This document shows positions 21,812-33,187 of a DNA stretch of 64,000 nt, in pieces (position 1 is the stretch's first letter; every line of letters starts with the position of its first letter). Location: contig NC_050100.1 of assembly GCF_902167145.1 (NCBI RefSeq), forward strand, positions 217,242,081-217,306,080, in the 5' to 3' direction. The DNA comes from Zea mays. Its lineage: Eukaryota > Streptophyta > Magnoliopsida > Poales > Poaceae. The notes under the pieces are model-generated. The model was not told the DNA's origin. It ran no database searches and saw nothing but the letters and a program-made list of their open reading frames with translations. The translations under genes and the position numbers were made by a program.

Positions 21812-22345
21812 TGTTGGTGCCTTTTTGGGGCGCCAATCACTGCGTGAGAACCGGCGGCGGTGCCCTCTGCAGAGGCACGGACGGTCCGCGCGTGTGCAGT
21901 GGCGGTGAAGGTCGCCGGCGGCGCCTGGATCTCGCTCCCAGGAGGGACCCATCGGGGAGGAGAGATCCTAGGGGGTGTCTAGGCTCGGCAGGCCGACCTA
22001 GACTCCTCTAATCGACGTAGAGTCGAAGAGAAGCGGATAATTTGGGGAATGGAATACTAAACTTTGGCTAAACTAGAAATACTCCTCATGCGTAAGGTAA
22101 AAACGAGAAATAGACTTGATTTGATCGATTATTGGGGGTTCAATCGTCCATAGCCCTTCATCTATATAAAGGGGAGGTCTGGATCCGCTTCAAACTGTTT
22201 TCCGAGTTAATCTCGCGGTTTTAGGTAACAAATCCCGCGAGAAACTAGGAACCCTAACTGACTCTGCGCACGCGCGGACCGTCCGGACCGCAGACCGTTC
22301 GGCCTCAGGGACGGACCGTCCGTGAGGCTTTTTTGGTTTCCAACA
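21812..22345 (+). mobile_element. Solo LTR of a GGACGGTCCG-containing LTR retrotransposon
   Basis: It starts TGTTGGTGCC and ends TTTCCAACA, with flanks TCAAC and CCAAC that differ by one base and probably represent the target duplication. No internal domain follows. It shares its first 170 bp or so with the partial LTR at 63655-64000. GACGGTCCG palindrome motifs occur near both ends. Confidence 0.65.
22162..22171 (+). promoter_or_regulatory. TATA box inside the solo LTR
   Basis: TCTATATAAAGGGG is a strong TATA sequence at the expected U3 position, so the solo LTR may keep promoter activity toward the ATL gene side. Confidence 0.5.
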
Positions 22346-22350
22346 CCAAC

Positions 22351-23605
22351 ATACCCAACTCAATCCTAACTCCCCAAGTCTTCACCCATGCACCGACGGT
22401 CGCATCCTGCTTCCTGCCTCGGCGACCGGAGTCTCCCCTCTCCCTAAATCTTCGCCTAGGCGGACGGAGCTCCCCTGGCCTCTGCTGACGCCCGACGCTA
22501 ATTAGACATTGTCGCCCCAGGGACCGTTCACACATGGTTCTTTTTTTTCACTTCTAGTGAGATTTATGCGTCGTTCGGTGGGCTTCTGATCCTACTAGAT
22601 GTACCCTTTCACTGTTGCTAGCTTCGAGCTTGATCAATGACTCTTTCCGTTGCTGCTGGTTTATGTTTCTCACCAAAAAGATAATTGTTCATTAAGGATC
22701 TTTAACAGATGTTTTTTGTTATTTTCTCGAGACCTAAATGCTTATCGACCAAACTTGTTTTTGTATCAGTGTATAATATTATTGTCACTGTTTTTGTATG
22801 TCGTGGACTATGTTTTTGTATGTCATTGAAACTAACTATAAAATTGTCACTGTGTACCAGTGTATGTGTATGCAGTTGGCTTGATGTGAGATAATAAGTT
22901 GAACCCACAGGGTTTCCATGTGTTTCTATCCAATTATGGGTTGGTTTAGAGTTAATAATATGGGTTGGGTTTAATTTCCTTCTTATATTTTTTGGTGGGT
23001 GTGAGATAAATATCAAAGTTATTAGATTTGGTTATGGGTGGGCGTTGGTTATATTTTTTGCCATTAGCAGCGTACGTGTACGGAGTACTTGCACTTGCCG
23101 GACTACTGGGCTGGCGCTGACCCGACCTGTACTCGTGTCCTCTCGTCTGATCTGAACCCTTCGTCTGGGTGATGGGCTTCGGCTGAGCACTGACGCGTCG
23201 GTCGACTGACGTTGACGGAACAGGCGTCGTTGTCGGAGAAGTCAAGTGCTCTGAAACCTGATGTCCATGCTGGAATTCCACAGCCTTCGCCTGGTCGATC
23301 CGTCAAGAGGGTTACACTGGTTTTACACGCGGTTAATATGTGATGTTTGGTCCGGCTGTCGCCTTGACCACTCGTGGAGAGTCTTACCGTACGTTTGTTG
23401 AGCGTCAGGGTAAAACTTGTGCAAGACCGACCTCATAACGAACATGACTTTGGAAGGAAATTTAACTTCTTAAAGCAGCGGCCCCTGCACATTTGAAGTT
23501 GTTTTTGTACATTTACCACGTGAGAGACATTTCGGGAAGGAGATTTAAAGAGGTGGCAATCTTTACAATGACAAATAGTTAAGGGATGTGTTTGGTTTCT
23601 AAGTA
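22351..23605. other. Intergenic, no gene seen
   Basis: AT-rich with moderate GC patches. A short repeat TTTTTGTATGTC occurs twice near 22791 and 22813. No coding signal was found. Confidence 0.4.
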
Positions 23606-23682
23606 CCCTCCGTTTCTTTTTAGTTGTCGTTGATACTTCAATTTTACACTATTCACCGACAACTAAAACGAAATGGAGGGAG
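23606..23682. mobile_element. Stowaway MITE
   Basis: A 77-bp element with near-perfect inverted ends CCCTCCGTTTC...GAAATGGAGGG, containing AGTTGTCG and its complement CGACAACT. It is flanked by TA at 23604-23605 and 23683-23684, the Tc1/Mariner-type signature. Confidence 0.85.
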
Positions 23683-23694
23683 TATTGATTTTTA

Positions 23695-23892
23695 GTGTGT
23701 GTTTGAATGCACTAGATCTAATAGTTAGCTACTAAAATTAGTTAAATACATACAAACAATCTAGCTAATAGTTCAGTTATTAACTATTTTTAGTAAATTA
23801 TCTAATAGTCAGTTAATTATTTGTTAGCTAGCTAATTCTATAAACATCTTTTAGACAACTAACTATTAGCTCTAGTGCATTCAAACACATCT
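23695..23892. mobile_element. MITE with GTTTGAATGCACTAG termini
   Basis: The left end GTGTTTGAATGCACTAGA and the right end, as complement GTGTTTGAATGCACTAGA, match over about 25 bp. The interior is AT-rich and foldable, with many TAGTTA/TAACTA motifs. The superfamily is probably PIF/Harbinger; the target site is not certain. Confidence 0.7.
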
Positions 23893-24231
23893 ATCATTTT
23901 TCTTTCTATTTTACTCTATAAATTACTAAAATAGGAAACTAAAATGTATCGGGTCCTGATATGAATTTACGTGCTGTCAAGAAGATTGGAATTGTTTCGT
24001 ACACATCTTTTAAGAAAAAAAAATTCTACCACCATCTACAATATCGAACTAATTTCGTACTTTTAATGAACTATGTGTGAGACATATTTCGGTAGCGCAT
24101 CTATTTTAAATTATAGATGTTATAGTAGTTTTTTTTATAAAAAGATAGTTACAATTAGAGAGACGTAATTTATGACAAAACTAAGATGAACTATAACTTA
24201 AAATACAAGGTGTAATTGATTTTTGCAATAA

Positions 24232-24345
24232 GGGTTTGTTCAGTTATTTTGAGTGAGATTTAGATGTATTTTAACTTGTTATAAATTTAAACCGACTTAA
24301 TATCATTTAATCTATATAAAATTATATTTAAACGAACCAGCCCTA
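24232..24345. mobile_element. Small MITE-like element upstream of the ATL gene
   Basis: The left end AGGGTTTGTTC and the right end, complement AGGGCTGGTTCG, are inverted. The AT-rich interior has ATTTAAA motifs. It lies about 0.4 kb upstream of the ATL TATA box. Confidence 0.45.
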
Positions 24346-24639
24346 ATGTGGGAGTTAGGATGATTGTATTGCCAGCTTTAGCATTGACCCACCCGTCAGC
24401 CGTGCGCCGTGGCCTAACTGTAGCTGATATGTGAATTCTCGCTTCAGTCGATTCCCGATAAGCAATCAGATAATTCACATGCCGTTGAATTCAGATTTCA
24501 GCGTGCAAAAAACGTTCCAGGCCCTCCCCGATCGCGGCTGCTGAGCTGAACACCTGCCGGCGGCTTCCTTCCGCGAGACCCGCCGAGCGCCGCGGCCCGC
24601 GGGATCCTGACCTTTTTGGCTCAAACTCCTCCTCCCCGT

Positions 24640-24648
24640 CTATATAGT
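24640..24648 (+). promoter_or_regulatory. TATA box of the ATL gene
   Basis: CTATATAGT lies 107 bp before the ATG at 24755, giving a leader of about 75-80 nt. Confidence 0.7.
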
Positions 24649-24754
24649 TCCACACTGCCTGCTGCACCGTCAGGCTAGTCAACCCGCTCTCGTCTCCCGG
24701 GCCCTCGCCTCTCTCTGCCGTCTGCACTGCCGCCTGCCGCGCGCAAGGACGCCC

Positions 24755-26014
24755 ATGGCTCGCCACGGCCAAGCGCTGCTCGCCGCGCTCCTCGTGTCCG
24801 CGGTCGGCGCAGCCAGCGCGCAGCCGAGCTACGATGACGGCGGCCAGGGCCAGGTCAGCACGGCCATGATCGCGCTCCTGGTCGCCGTCATCGCGGTGTT
24901 CGTGTTCATCGCCTCATTCACCGTCTACCTCCGCCACTGCACCGGCTCCGCGGCCACGTCGGACGACTACGACCGCGCCAGAGCCGTGCCCAATTTCGAC
25001 GCCTTCATCTCGCGGTCGCGGAGGCAGCGGCGGCCGCGCGGGCTGGACGCCGAGGTGGTCGAGGCTTTCCCCACCATGAAGTACGCCGAGGCCAAGGCGC
25101 TCCGGGTGGGCAAGGGCGGCGCGCTCGAGTGCGCAGTGTGCCTCAGCGAGTTCGAGGACGAGGAGCGGCTCAGGCTCTTGCCCAAGTGCAGCCACGCCTT
25201 CCACCCGGAATGCATCGGCGAGTGGCTCGCCAGCCACGTGACCTGCCCCGTCTGCCGCTGCAACCTCGACCCTAACAAGGATACCAGCAGCGATGAACAG
25301 CGGCCCGACAGTTTCCCGCCGATCCCAGTGGCGAGCAGCATCTCGAGCGAAACCGCGGTGTCGTCTGGGCATGGACCGCTACCTGTGGCCGTGGTGATCG
25401 ATGTGATCACCGAGGAGGAGGAAGAGGCGCGGCGGCAGGAGGCGCTGGAGCTGCAGCAGATAGGGACCCAGCGGCGCGCCATGCGGTCGCGGTCGGGGCG
25501 CAAGCCGGTCCCGACGCAGCTCGCCCGGTCGCACTCTACGGGACACTCCCTCGCCGTCCGGCTCGACCGCGACCTGGAGCGGTTCACGCTGCGGCTGCCG
25601 GAGCACGTGCGCAGGGAGATGGTCGCCGCGGGCGAGCAGAGCATGCGACTGCGTCGCGGGCGAAGAGCCGGGGAAGGAAGCAGCCGAGGCGGCCGAAGCG
25701 CCCCCCTCGGCCGGGCGAGCAGATGGCAGTCGCTTCTCGCGGGGACCTTCTCCGGGAAGCTGTCCTTCTTTTCGGCGTCCAGGATAACGGTCAGCTCGGC
25801 CGAGCTGGGAGAGGTGTCGTCCTCGTCGTCCACGAGGGCGAGAGGGAAGCGCGTGGCCGCCGTTGATGCCGCCGACGCTCTTGCTAGTGCTAAGGGCAGC
25901 GTCCGCCTTGACCGCATCGGAGGCGGCGGCGTGTCCGGCGCTGCGTCCCGCTCCCGCGAGGTGGCGGCAGCGGCGGACGAGGAGAAGTCAGCTACGCAAC
26001 AGGTTCGCACGTAG
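24755..26014 (+). CDS. RING-H2 finger ATL-family E3 ubiquitin ligase
   Basis: A single-exon gene of 419 residues, as is usual for ATLs. Residues 1-22 look like a signal peptide ([15 protein letters not shown]). A hydrophobic span at about 36-59 is the membrane anchor. The GLD motif of the ATL family is at 96-98. The RING-H2 is C126-x2-C129-x15-C145-x-H147-x2-H150-x2-C153-x10-C164-x2-C167, with the conserved W157 and P165. The long basic, serine-rich C-terminus includes LPEHVRREM, as in the ATL6/ATL31 subgroup. Family members transfer ubiquitin at membranes and often act in defense or carbon/nitrogen signaling; the substrate here is unknown. The start follows a TATA box and a GC-rich leader. 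The gene appears intact. Confidence 0.92.
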   Translation: MARHGQALLAALLVSAVGAASAQPSYDDGGQGQVSTAMIALLVAVIAVFVFIASFTVYLRHCTGSAATSDDYDRARAVPNFDAFISRSRRQRRPRGLDAEVVEAFPTMKYAEAKALRVGKGGALECAVCLSEFEDEERLRLLPKCSHAFHPECIGEWLASHVTCPVCRCNLDPNKDTSSDEQRPDSFPPIPVASSISSETAVSSGHGPLPVAVVIDVITEEEEEARRQEALELQQIGTQRRAMRSRSGRKPVPTQLARSHSTGHSLAVRLDRDLERFTLRLPEHVRREMVAAGEQSMRLRRGRRAGEGSSRGGRSAPLGRASRWQSLLAGTFSGKLSFFSASRITVSSAELGEVSSSSSTRARGKRVAAVDAADALASAKGSVRLDRIGGGGVSGAASRSREVAAAADEEKSATQQVRT

Positions 26015-28100
26015 AATGGGAACAACAGATTTTTGAGCGTAGAAACTAGCTAGCTTGAAAGTGATCTTCTTTCACACGGGGAAGAAATTGGCGTCTTTTG
26101 GTCTGCGGGGAACAGGGCGCCGATTTCGTGCTGGTTGCTCTTGCTCCAAATTCGGTTGAAATTGAATGAAAAACACGAGACGTACCGATCCTATTTGTAA
26201 ATTACCTTGTAAATTTGTACAGGAGTAGAAACGGAATGTAACCTGCTTACCTGCAGGTAGAACAAATGCTGGATTTCCTTTGTGCTGGAGTAGAAACGGA
26301 ATGCAACAACCGTACGTCAGATATTCAGATGTCCTGTCCTCATTCATGGTCCAGAGTCCAGACTCCAGAATGAAGCTGAAGTAGCCTTGTTTGAACTTTC
26401 TATTCATTCGCTGCTTCTTCCAAGAAGGTTTGTTTAAAATTTCAAGCGCTGTCTGAATTTGCACAGTATGACACCGATTAATACTTAATGGATGGTCCCA
26501 ATAACAAATGCCAAATCCAGAGTTGATTAGCAAATGCCCGGACATTTCCTCCTCCATATATACACCTGGATTTCATTTCTGCCCATCACACGTCAGTTCA
26601 TGGCCATGGCCCATGGGATCGGAGCTCCTTCACATCATGTCCAGCAAGGTCTCCGGCAGGCGAGGTTAGTGACGTACCGGGACGCGCCCCGTGGCCGTGG
26701 GGCAGAGAGGGCACAAAATTCGTCCGCTGGTGTAGACGGCAGCTATACCAAAAGAACAACATAATTCAAATGAACGCTGGTTATAATTCAGGCAGCCGGC
26801 TTAGGAATCGCATCGCCCTGAATCCTTTTCTAGACGGACGAAGCATTTATAATGCCAGCAGTCTATAGAAAAGAAAAGAAAAAAAACTTGAGAGGTCGGC
26901 AGGAGAGAAGAAATGGATGAGCTTCTGCCTAAGACTTTTGCGTGCATGCATACGCTCTAGAGGGAGACAGAAAGGCTGGTCAAGCCGTTTCAGACAAGGG
27001 CAGCTGCTTATAAATTTTTACAACACGGCGCTGAACTGTTGAAACGTACATGCCTTGTGAGTTCTTTTGCGGATAAAACATGTACCTACCTGTAACCTTT
27101 TTTCGTCGCTTCGACAAGACTTTAACCTCCGAATAGTCCATGGAATTGGCATTTAATTTGTGACAACAACCTGCCACTCAGTTTCAAACTGTCACCGTCA
27201 TATATACTTTCTCTCTTCCATTTTACTCGGCTCCGGTAAAATTTAAAAAATAAAGGAAGTTATTTTTTTTCTGTTATTTACGTAGAACGGTAGAACTCCA
27301 TTTGTCAGCGGGAAACGATTGTAACTTGCATAGTTTCGTTTTTGACAGATGCACAAAAGCTTCAAAAGAATTCATATTTTACCTGTTAAACCGTGTTATA
27401 AATTTTTCCCCCATATGTTACATGTGCTCCGTGTTATGTATCTTTCCCCATATGTTACATGTGCTCCGTGTTATGTATTTTCTATACAATTCAGATGAAA
27501 TTATTGAGTTTCAAAAGAATTCATAATCTCATATAAAGGGAACAGTTCAAATGAAATATGGAAAGCTCTAGATAGAGCAATCACTATCTGGTAGATTGTT
27601 TTTAGATGAACAATAGATGGACGATTAAAAAATGAATATCTTTCTATATGACGTATAAACCTCTTTCTCAAACCTGATATCTTGCGCCATAGCCAACCAA
27701 ACAGAATTAATAACCATGGGAGCTATCAGCGTGCGGAGAATACAGATCTTATTGACTGACGAAGGATCTTGTACGGTCCAAGTGTTTGAGATGCTCCTGT
27801 GCAAACGGGTTTGGGTCCTATTTGCTAACCGAGTTAGAATTTCTATGTACCCTCGCTATTTGCCATTCGAGGTAGACTTTCTAAGTGCCCTACAAAGATA
27901 ACAGGGTTTACTATTAGAGTAAGGGACTTGAGGATCAACAGTAATCATGTATAATCTTCAATCATCCATAGCTTTTTGACACTCCACTACAAAAGGTCAT
28001 TGTAATCGATCTTAACTGAGTGTTTTATTTTAAAATGAAAAGGTGTCCCTACCTATTCTATGATATGCCACTCCATACATCAACCCACAAGGTTGTTGTA
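26015..28100. other. Intergenic region downstream of the ATL gene
   Basis: The first few hundred bases should contain the ATL 3' untranslated region. A TATA-like CCATATATACACC near 26553-26565 is followed by an ATG at 26600 and a 54-codon frame to 26764 with no known domain. This may be an isolated first exon. The rest is AT-rich without coding signal. Confidence 0.35.
27408..27482 (+). repeat. Two-copy tandem repeat of about 37 bp
   Basis: CATATGTTACATGTGCTCCG followed by TGTTATGTATYTTYC occurs twice in succession. It is flanked by copies of TTCAAAAGAATTCATA near 27360 and 27509. Confidence 0.75.
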
Positions 28101-28860
28101 AGCTTGCACGTGTTTGGTTTAGGGGTTAAAGTGAGATGGAATTTGTTGGATCCATTTTGTTGTGGTCGTCGGTCCGGCCCACAGGACACTTTGGCTTTAA
28201 ATCTCAGTTTGTACCCTTGCTAGAATTTTTGAAGTTTTATAGTCTTGGTTTCTCATTTTCCTCGATCTTGTGTTGTTGGTGAAAAACTTTTGATTCCTTT
28301 GAGAGGATTTGGTTTCGGGATTGATTGGTGGTGAGTTGCACTCTTTGGACCACTGCATACACCTAGTTGTTGCAGATTTTGGTCGCGATTTGAGAAAAAC
28401 TCAGTTTGAACTCATTCTAGAAAACCCCAACAAAACCCCAATTTTTTGCTGTCTTTTTAAATCTGTGGGTGATTCACAAGTCTGATTGAGCTCAAAATTT
28501 GAGCAGATCTTGGAAACATATTTGCTCAGGTGTGTATAAAATTTTATCTCAATCGAAGTTCGTTTGGTTCGGTTTTGAATTCAAGAACAGAATTCCGTAC
28601 TGCTGAAAACAACACTTGTTGATGATACTATATTGGACTATTTTAGACTTTTTGGTGTTCGGTTTGTGATCCATTTGTTTTGCTGGTCTCATGTAAGTAT
28701 TAGGAACGTTTTGTAATCATGAGATCACTCGTTCGCTTCATGGTTTGAGCACTTGCTTCATCTTAATTAAAGTGAAGTGTTCATTTTCAGTGTTTGGAAG
28801 CAAAATTTGATTGGCTCTCATTCACCCCTGGTCGCCTTACAAGGTCCTACACTTACAATA
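28100..28860 (+). mobile_element. Possible LTR-retrotransposon relic
   Basis: The right part reads CTCATTCACCCCTGGTCGCC then GGTCCTACA, a phrase common at the ends of plant Copia LTRs. No matching second LTR or coding frame is present, so this is tentative. Confidence 0.3.
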
Positions 28861-28979
28861 AAGTTTGCTCCAACATGATTGATGAAGATGACATGTAGTT
28901 GATGAAGTCTATAGAACATTGCAGATTAGATTAGCAAGGATTCACATGGATGTTGCCTAAAACCCCGATTCGCTCTAAC

Positions 28980-29940
28980 CCATACATGTCCTTCGATGGG
29001 GACACTATTTTTCTTCACCATCATCATCACGTCAGTGTTAGGGATGGAGGCACCAAAGGTGCAACACTGAGGACTCTCTCCCTAAAACCTCTATGAAAGT
29101 ACATTAGTCGGTTCTCGCACCTTTTGAGAAGAACACCCTATATATTATGTAAGAGAGTAGGCTCTAGGAAACTTCTCAACTTCCAATGTGGAGCTAAACT
29201 TTCCACCATTGACTCATGCATGAGTGTTCCTTTGAGATTTATTCAATGAATTATTCGGATAATTATGTGCTAAAGCCCTTATAATTCCTCACCAAATCTC
29301 AAAGGAAACACTTAATTGACTCTTAAAATAATTCCTCAGATATTGTTTGATATACATTGATAAGTTTAACATTCACATGTTCCTAGAAACTACGACGGCT
29401 CACAAATACTCAATGGACTAACCCTTGCATGGACAGCTTTGTGCAAACCAGTTTCATTCAAGAATTCGACTGGTACTTGACGTCCATTAGGCTACCTCTT
29501 TGAATGGACCTTATAAGTCATACTCCTATGTGTCATTCATGAGCTTATTAGATAGTTCCCACGTCTCATAGACTGTAACCAACAATCAACTTATAGAGGT
29601 GTGTTTGTCGAAGAATATCAGAGGATAATATCTTGCTATTAAGCCTCCAAACACATTAAGATAAAAAGTCACCCTACCTTATAGACTCGAGAGTACTACA
29701 TCTTCACAAGAGAGGATGATAATTATAATGTACTCTTAGCTACACAAGCAACTTGTTTATCCAAAGTCCGAACTCATGGGATCTCCAATCATAAAGGTTT
29801 GGGTTTCTACTAAGTGTAACTCATGTGGGTCTCAAACATCTCTCCTTTGGTACAATATATATCACATTTTATGATAGACCTTTGTAAATTGATCTACCCA
29901 TTTTTAGCTATGTTTATATAATTAACAACTATTACTCTAG
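28980..29940 (-). mobile_element. Decayed Copia 3' region related to the 37089-52244 element
   Basis: Phrases such as CATTCATGAGCTTATTAGA, CATAGACTGTAACCAACA, and AATCAACTTATAGAGGTG parallel 38770-38845 of the large Copia in the same order. There is no coding frame. A short inverted repeat (GTTCCTTTGAGATTT / AAATCTCAAAGGAAAC) lies at about 29227-29310. Confidence 0.4.
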
Positions 29941-29949
29941 GGTGTCCTA

Positions 29950-30253
29950 GGGCCTGTTTGGTATGGCTCCAGAGCAAAACTCTAAGAGGAAGCTGGCCAG
30001 AGCAAGCCAAACACCCTAACTCCAGATTTGTAAACTCTATGAAGTTTTTGGAGCTGCAGTACAATTTTTTTGAGTACCTCTTTTGCTGCTCCGAAAACTC
30101 TAAAAAAGTAACCTAGTCATGGAGTTTGAAGTTATTTACCCGCCACTGCCACCGGTTATGAGAAACAATCTAAACTCTGAAGCAGAGCTGCTCCACCTAG
30201 AGTTTTAGAGTATAGCTGCTCTAAGGTGAAGCAGAACCATGCCAAACACACCC
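29950..30253. mobile_element. Tourist-like MITE
   Basis: The ends GGGCCTGTTTGGTATGG and, as complement, GGGTGTGTTTGGCATGG are inverted. They are flanked by CTA on the left and TTA on the right, which differ by one base from a perfect 3-bp duplication. The interior has GAGCAGAA/CTCTAAAAC inverted motifs. Confidence 0.7.
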
Positions 30254-31430
30254 TTAGTGTTCTAAGGGACTTCAACTGTCTCTTCACATGCCTTGAGGAT
30301 TTTAGATTTCAACCGCCTCCACTTGCAGGCTGGAGAGCATCTCGTTTGTAAGTTTTAATATTTTGAAGGATTGGATGAATATTTGGCAAACAAGCCAAAA
30401 TTGTCTTGTGCAAAAAAAAATCTCATTTATCTATCTCTAGTCACTTGTTTCTGTCCTTTAATTTTATATTTTTGTAATCCACAAAAATTGAGTCCTTTGA
30501 TATATTCATTTCTACTCTCAGTGTCGCATAAGTCAAAATTTAGAATGTATATGGCTTAACGAAGTGTATGTATATGAAGTATGTGATCATACTAAACCAA
30601 CAAAGATAATATAAATGTCAAGTATGTAAGTGTACATAGAATATGTAGTTATCTTTATTTTATATACTTCTGTGATGATATTACAATAACACATTAAAAA
30701 TATAGTCTCTTAAATTTTTGTATTACCAAAAACAAAAATGATAACGAAGACAGTGTTGGCGCCTGACCACTCATACCACATTAGTGTTTCAAAAAATAGT
30801 TTTATGATCAAAAAGTTATGAAGCATATATGCCAACAGAAATAATTTAGATACGATAATATTTTAATCTTTAAATAAGTTTATCCAACAAGGTACGAGCC
30901 ACAAGCCACAGGATGCTCACTTGCTTTTTCAAGACGAGTGTGCAGGTGCAGCATCTCATTTAGTTCAAAATAACCATGTGTTTTTGTCTTTTTTTTAAAG
31001 AAGCTGCAAAAGGCTTGCCACTTGAATATATTAGTAGAAAGAAACCAGTTTACAAAATTTGTTCAAGGAGAAAAACAAAAGGAGCCATTTAAACACATGG
31101 GAAAAGAACAGACAGAAAAGACTACTCGGTGACTACACCTCGACTCAGATTGGGAAAAAAACATGTGTTTTCTGCATAACTATGTGTTTTCTACATTGTA
31201 AACAAAACTCCATCCAGTCTGTAGGAAGGGAAAAAAAACCGAATGCATAACTGCTGGCAGGAACAAACTTTCTGAAAAAGGCAAACGGACTAGGATACCA
31301 ATTTCGTCGCCAATACTAATACATCGTCGAAAAAAACAATCAGAACAAACAGGGACGACCTGTCCTCGACCTCATAGGCGTATTCATTGGTTCATTGTGG
31401 TTCAGTCTGATCATTTCTACTCCACTTTGA
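30254..31430. other. AT-rich intergenic region
   Basis: No frame with coding character; several poly-A/T runs. Nothing recognized. Confidence 0.4.
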
Positions 31431-31435
31431 CCCTT

Positions 31436-31445
31436 CTATATATAC
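31436..31445 (+). promoter_or_regulatory. TATA-like box pointing into the inverted repeat
   Basis: CTATATATACC is followed at 31468 by an ATG and a short frame (31468-31642) without known domain. A possible splice donor (AAGCTG followed by GTAACC) lies at about 31806-31812, inside the start of the left arm. It may be an orphan promoter with a first exon. Confidence 0.35.
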
Positions 31446-31781
31446 CTTCAGCGAGACTTGCCTTAATGAACAACACGGACATCTGTTGTTTCACCATCCA
31501 TCCATCACCACGCAATTGCTGTTGGCCGATTCATGGGGACAAGGCTTCTCTATTTTGCTCACGTGAAGAAAAACTTGCCACCAACCAAGCATTTTCTCGT
31601 CAGTATTGGTACAAGGTATATTTTCGCGTGCACTGTCTATGACCATCTGACCAAACGAGATAGCCGGCTCAGCGCGTTGAACAAAAGATGGTTCAGCTTT
31701 GCAGCCCTGCTCGCACTGAAAGAACTGCTGAGCATCTGCTGCTTTGGTAGACTACCTTTGCTTGCCCAACCTAATCCCTAT

Positions 31782-32691
31782 TGCAGTGCATTACAGCAGA
31801 AAAGCTGGTAACCTTTTCTTTGTTTGGGCATCTGTTTTAATTTTGGTTTCTTTCGTCATGGAAATATAGATGTAGTTGGTTATTTGTTCTTGTTTGGTGA
31901 AATTTTAGGATGTCCGTTAATATTCTTATTTGCTATTTGGCTATGCCTCCTTTGGTAGACTGCTGCATGGTAGTCTTGAGATTGACGGCGAATGTAGTCG
32001 ATGACTAAGTTACCATGGTTTTAAAGGCGGAACTAGGCGCCCAGCCACCGCCTGAACGCCTAGACGACTTAGGCGGACGCCTTACTAGCCAAATATCAAA
32101 CAGCTCATAAACTATAAATCATCACAAATACACAATACAATAGTGGATCTGAAATAGCCACAAAGTAGTCTCCGAAGGAACAATAACAAGTCACAAAATT
32201 TAAAACAACACAATACCAAATCTGAAATAGCCACATAGATAGTTTCTAATGGCGTAATTAATAGTAACTAGTTGCAGCTACTAATGCAGCAAATATGCTA
32301 ATGCAATCTAGCAATAGCTACTCTCCCATCTCTCAAAAATCATCATCAAACTCTCATGAAATATTGGGTGACTCCCCTTCTCCACCATCATTGCCACCAT
32401 TAGGTTCATCTTCACAATCTATGATTTCTGCATCCTCATGTGGAACATTTTTTTCATCTTCCTCTTCAGACTCTGGCAAATTTTGTGCAGCAACAGAATT
32501 TCTCCTTGAATACACATTATGAGCTCTTCTTGGTAAGTTTCGGCCACAAAGTGCTTCTGATGCTCCAATGGCATTATCCACAAGGTCCCATGTAAGGTCA
32601 CACTCACACCCACGCCCACCTTCAGGGACTACATGCAAAGAATCAACCCACTCATTGTCCCAGTTGAAGTCCTCATGAACCAATGGATCCA
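31782..32691 (-). repeat. Left arm of a 2-kb inverted duplication
   Basis: Its reverse complement matches 32851-33794 at about 95% by eye, from TGCAGTGCATTACAGC (outer end) to GAACCAATGGATC (inner end). The outer 240 bp are non-transposon-like flanking DNA. Then comes a terminus GGTTTTAAAGGCGGAACTAG and the 3' end of a hAT transposase gene. Confidence 0.9.
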
Positions 32692-32692
32692 T
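32345..32692 (-). pseudogene. 3' fragment of a hAT transposase gene (left copy)
   Basis: The minus strand reads DPLVHEDFNWDNEWVDSLHV, TWDLVDNAIGASEALCGRNL, then an acidic tail. This matches the region just after the hAT dimerization domain in grass hAT transposases (W-D-L-V-D, G-R-N-L-P-R-R). It starts inside the gene, so it has no start of its own. Confidence 0.7.
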
Positions 32693-32850
32693 ACAAAGAA
32701 AAGAAACCAGTATTTTCTTATTTTATAGATCCATACAAAGAAAAGAAATCGGTTGTTGCATAAGAGGTTGAATTGTATTTTCTTCATTTACTACAACCGA
32801 AAGATGAAAGCTAGGTTCCAAAAACTACGCCAGAAGAAGGGGAAAAACTT
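32692..32850. other. Spacer of the inverted duplication
   Basis: About 160 bp, containing a duplicated GATCCATACAAAGAAAAGAA at about 32685 and 32727 and the 5' extension of the right-copy transposase fragment. Confidence 0.7.
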
Positions 32851-33187
32851 TGATCCATTGGTTCATGAGGACTTCAACTCGGATAAGGAATGGGTTGATT
32901 CTTTGCATGTAGTCCTTGAAGGTGGGCGTGAGTGTGACCTTACATGGGACCTTGTGGATAATGCCATTGGAGCATCAGAAGCACTTCGTGGCCGAAACTT
33001 ACCAAGAAGAGCCCATAATGTGTATTCAAGGAGAAATTCTGTTGCTGCACAAAATAAGCCAGAGGCTGAAGAGGAAGATGAAGATGAAGTAAATGTTCCA
33101 CATGAGGATGCAGAAATCACAGATTGTGAAGATGAACCTAATGGTGGCAATGATGGTGGAGAAGGGGAGGCACCCAATATCCCATGA
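32745..33187 (+). pseudogene. 3' fragment of a hAT transposase gene (right copy)
   Basis: It reads LHKRLNCIFFIYYNRKMKAR, then DPLVHEDFNSDKEWVDSLHV, TWDLVDNAIGASEALRGRNL and an acidic tail ending GGEGEAPNIP-stop at 33187. The frame extends about 35 codons further upstream than the left copy. The YNRKMKARF motif directly follows the dimerization region in this family. There is no promoter or N-terminus. Confidence 0.75.

Noticed and set aside
24967..26025. A 352-codon frame antisense to the ATL gene
   Set aside because: It is a shadow of the GC-rich ATL coding sequence; the sense frame has a complete RING-H2 domain.
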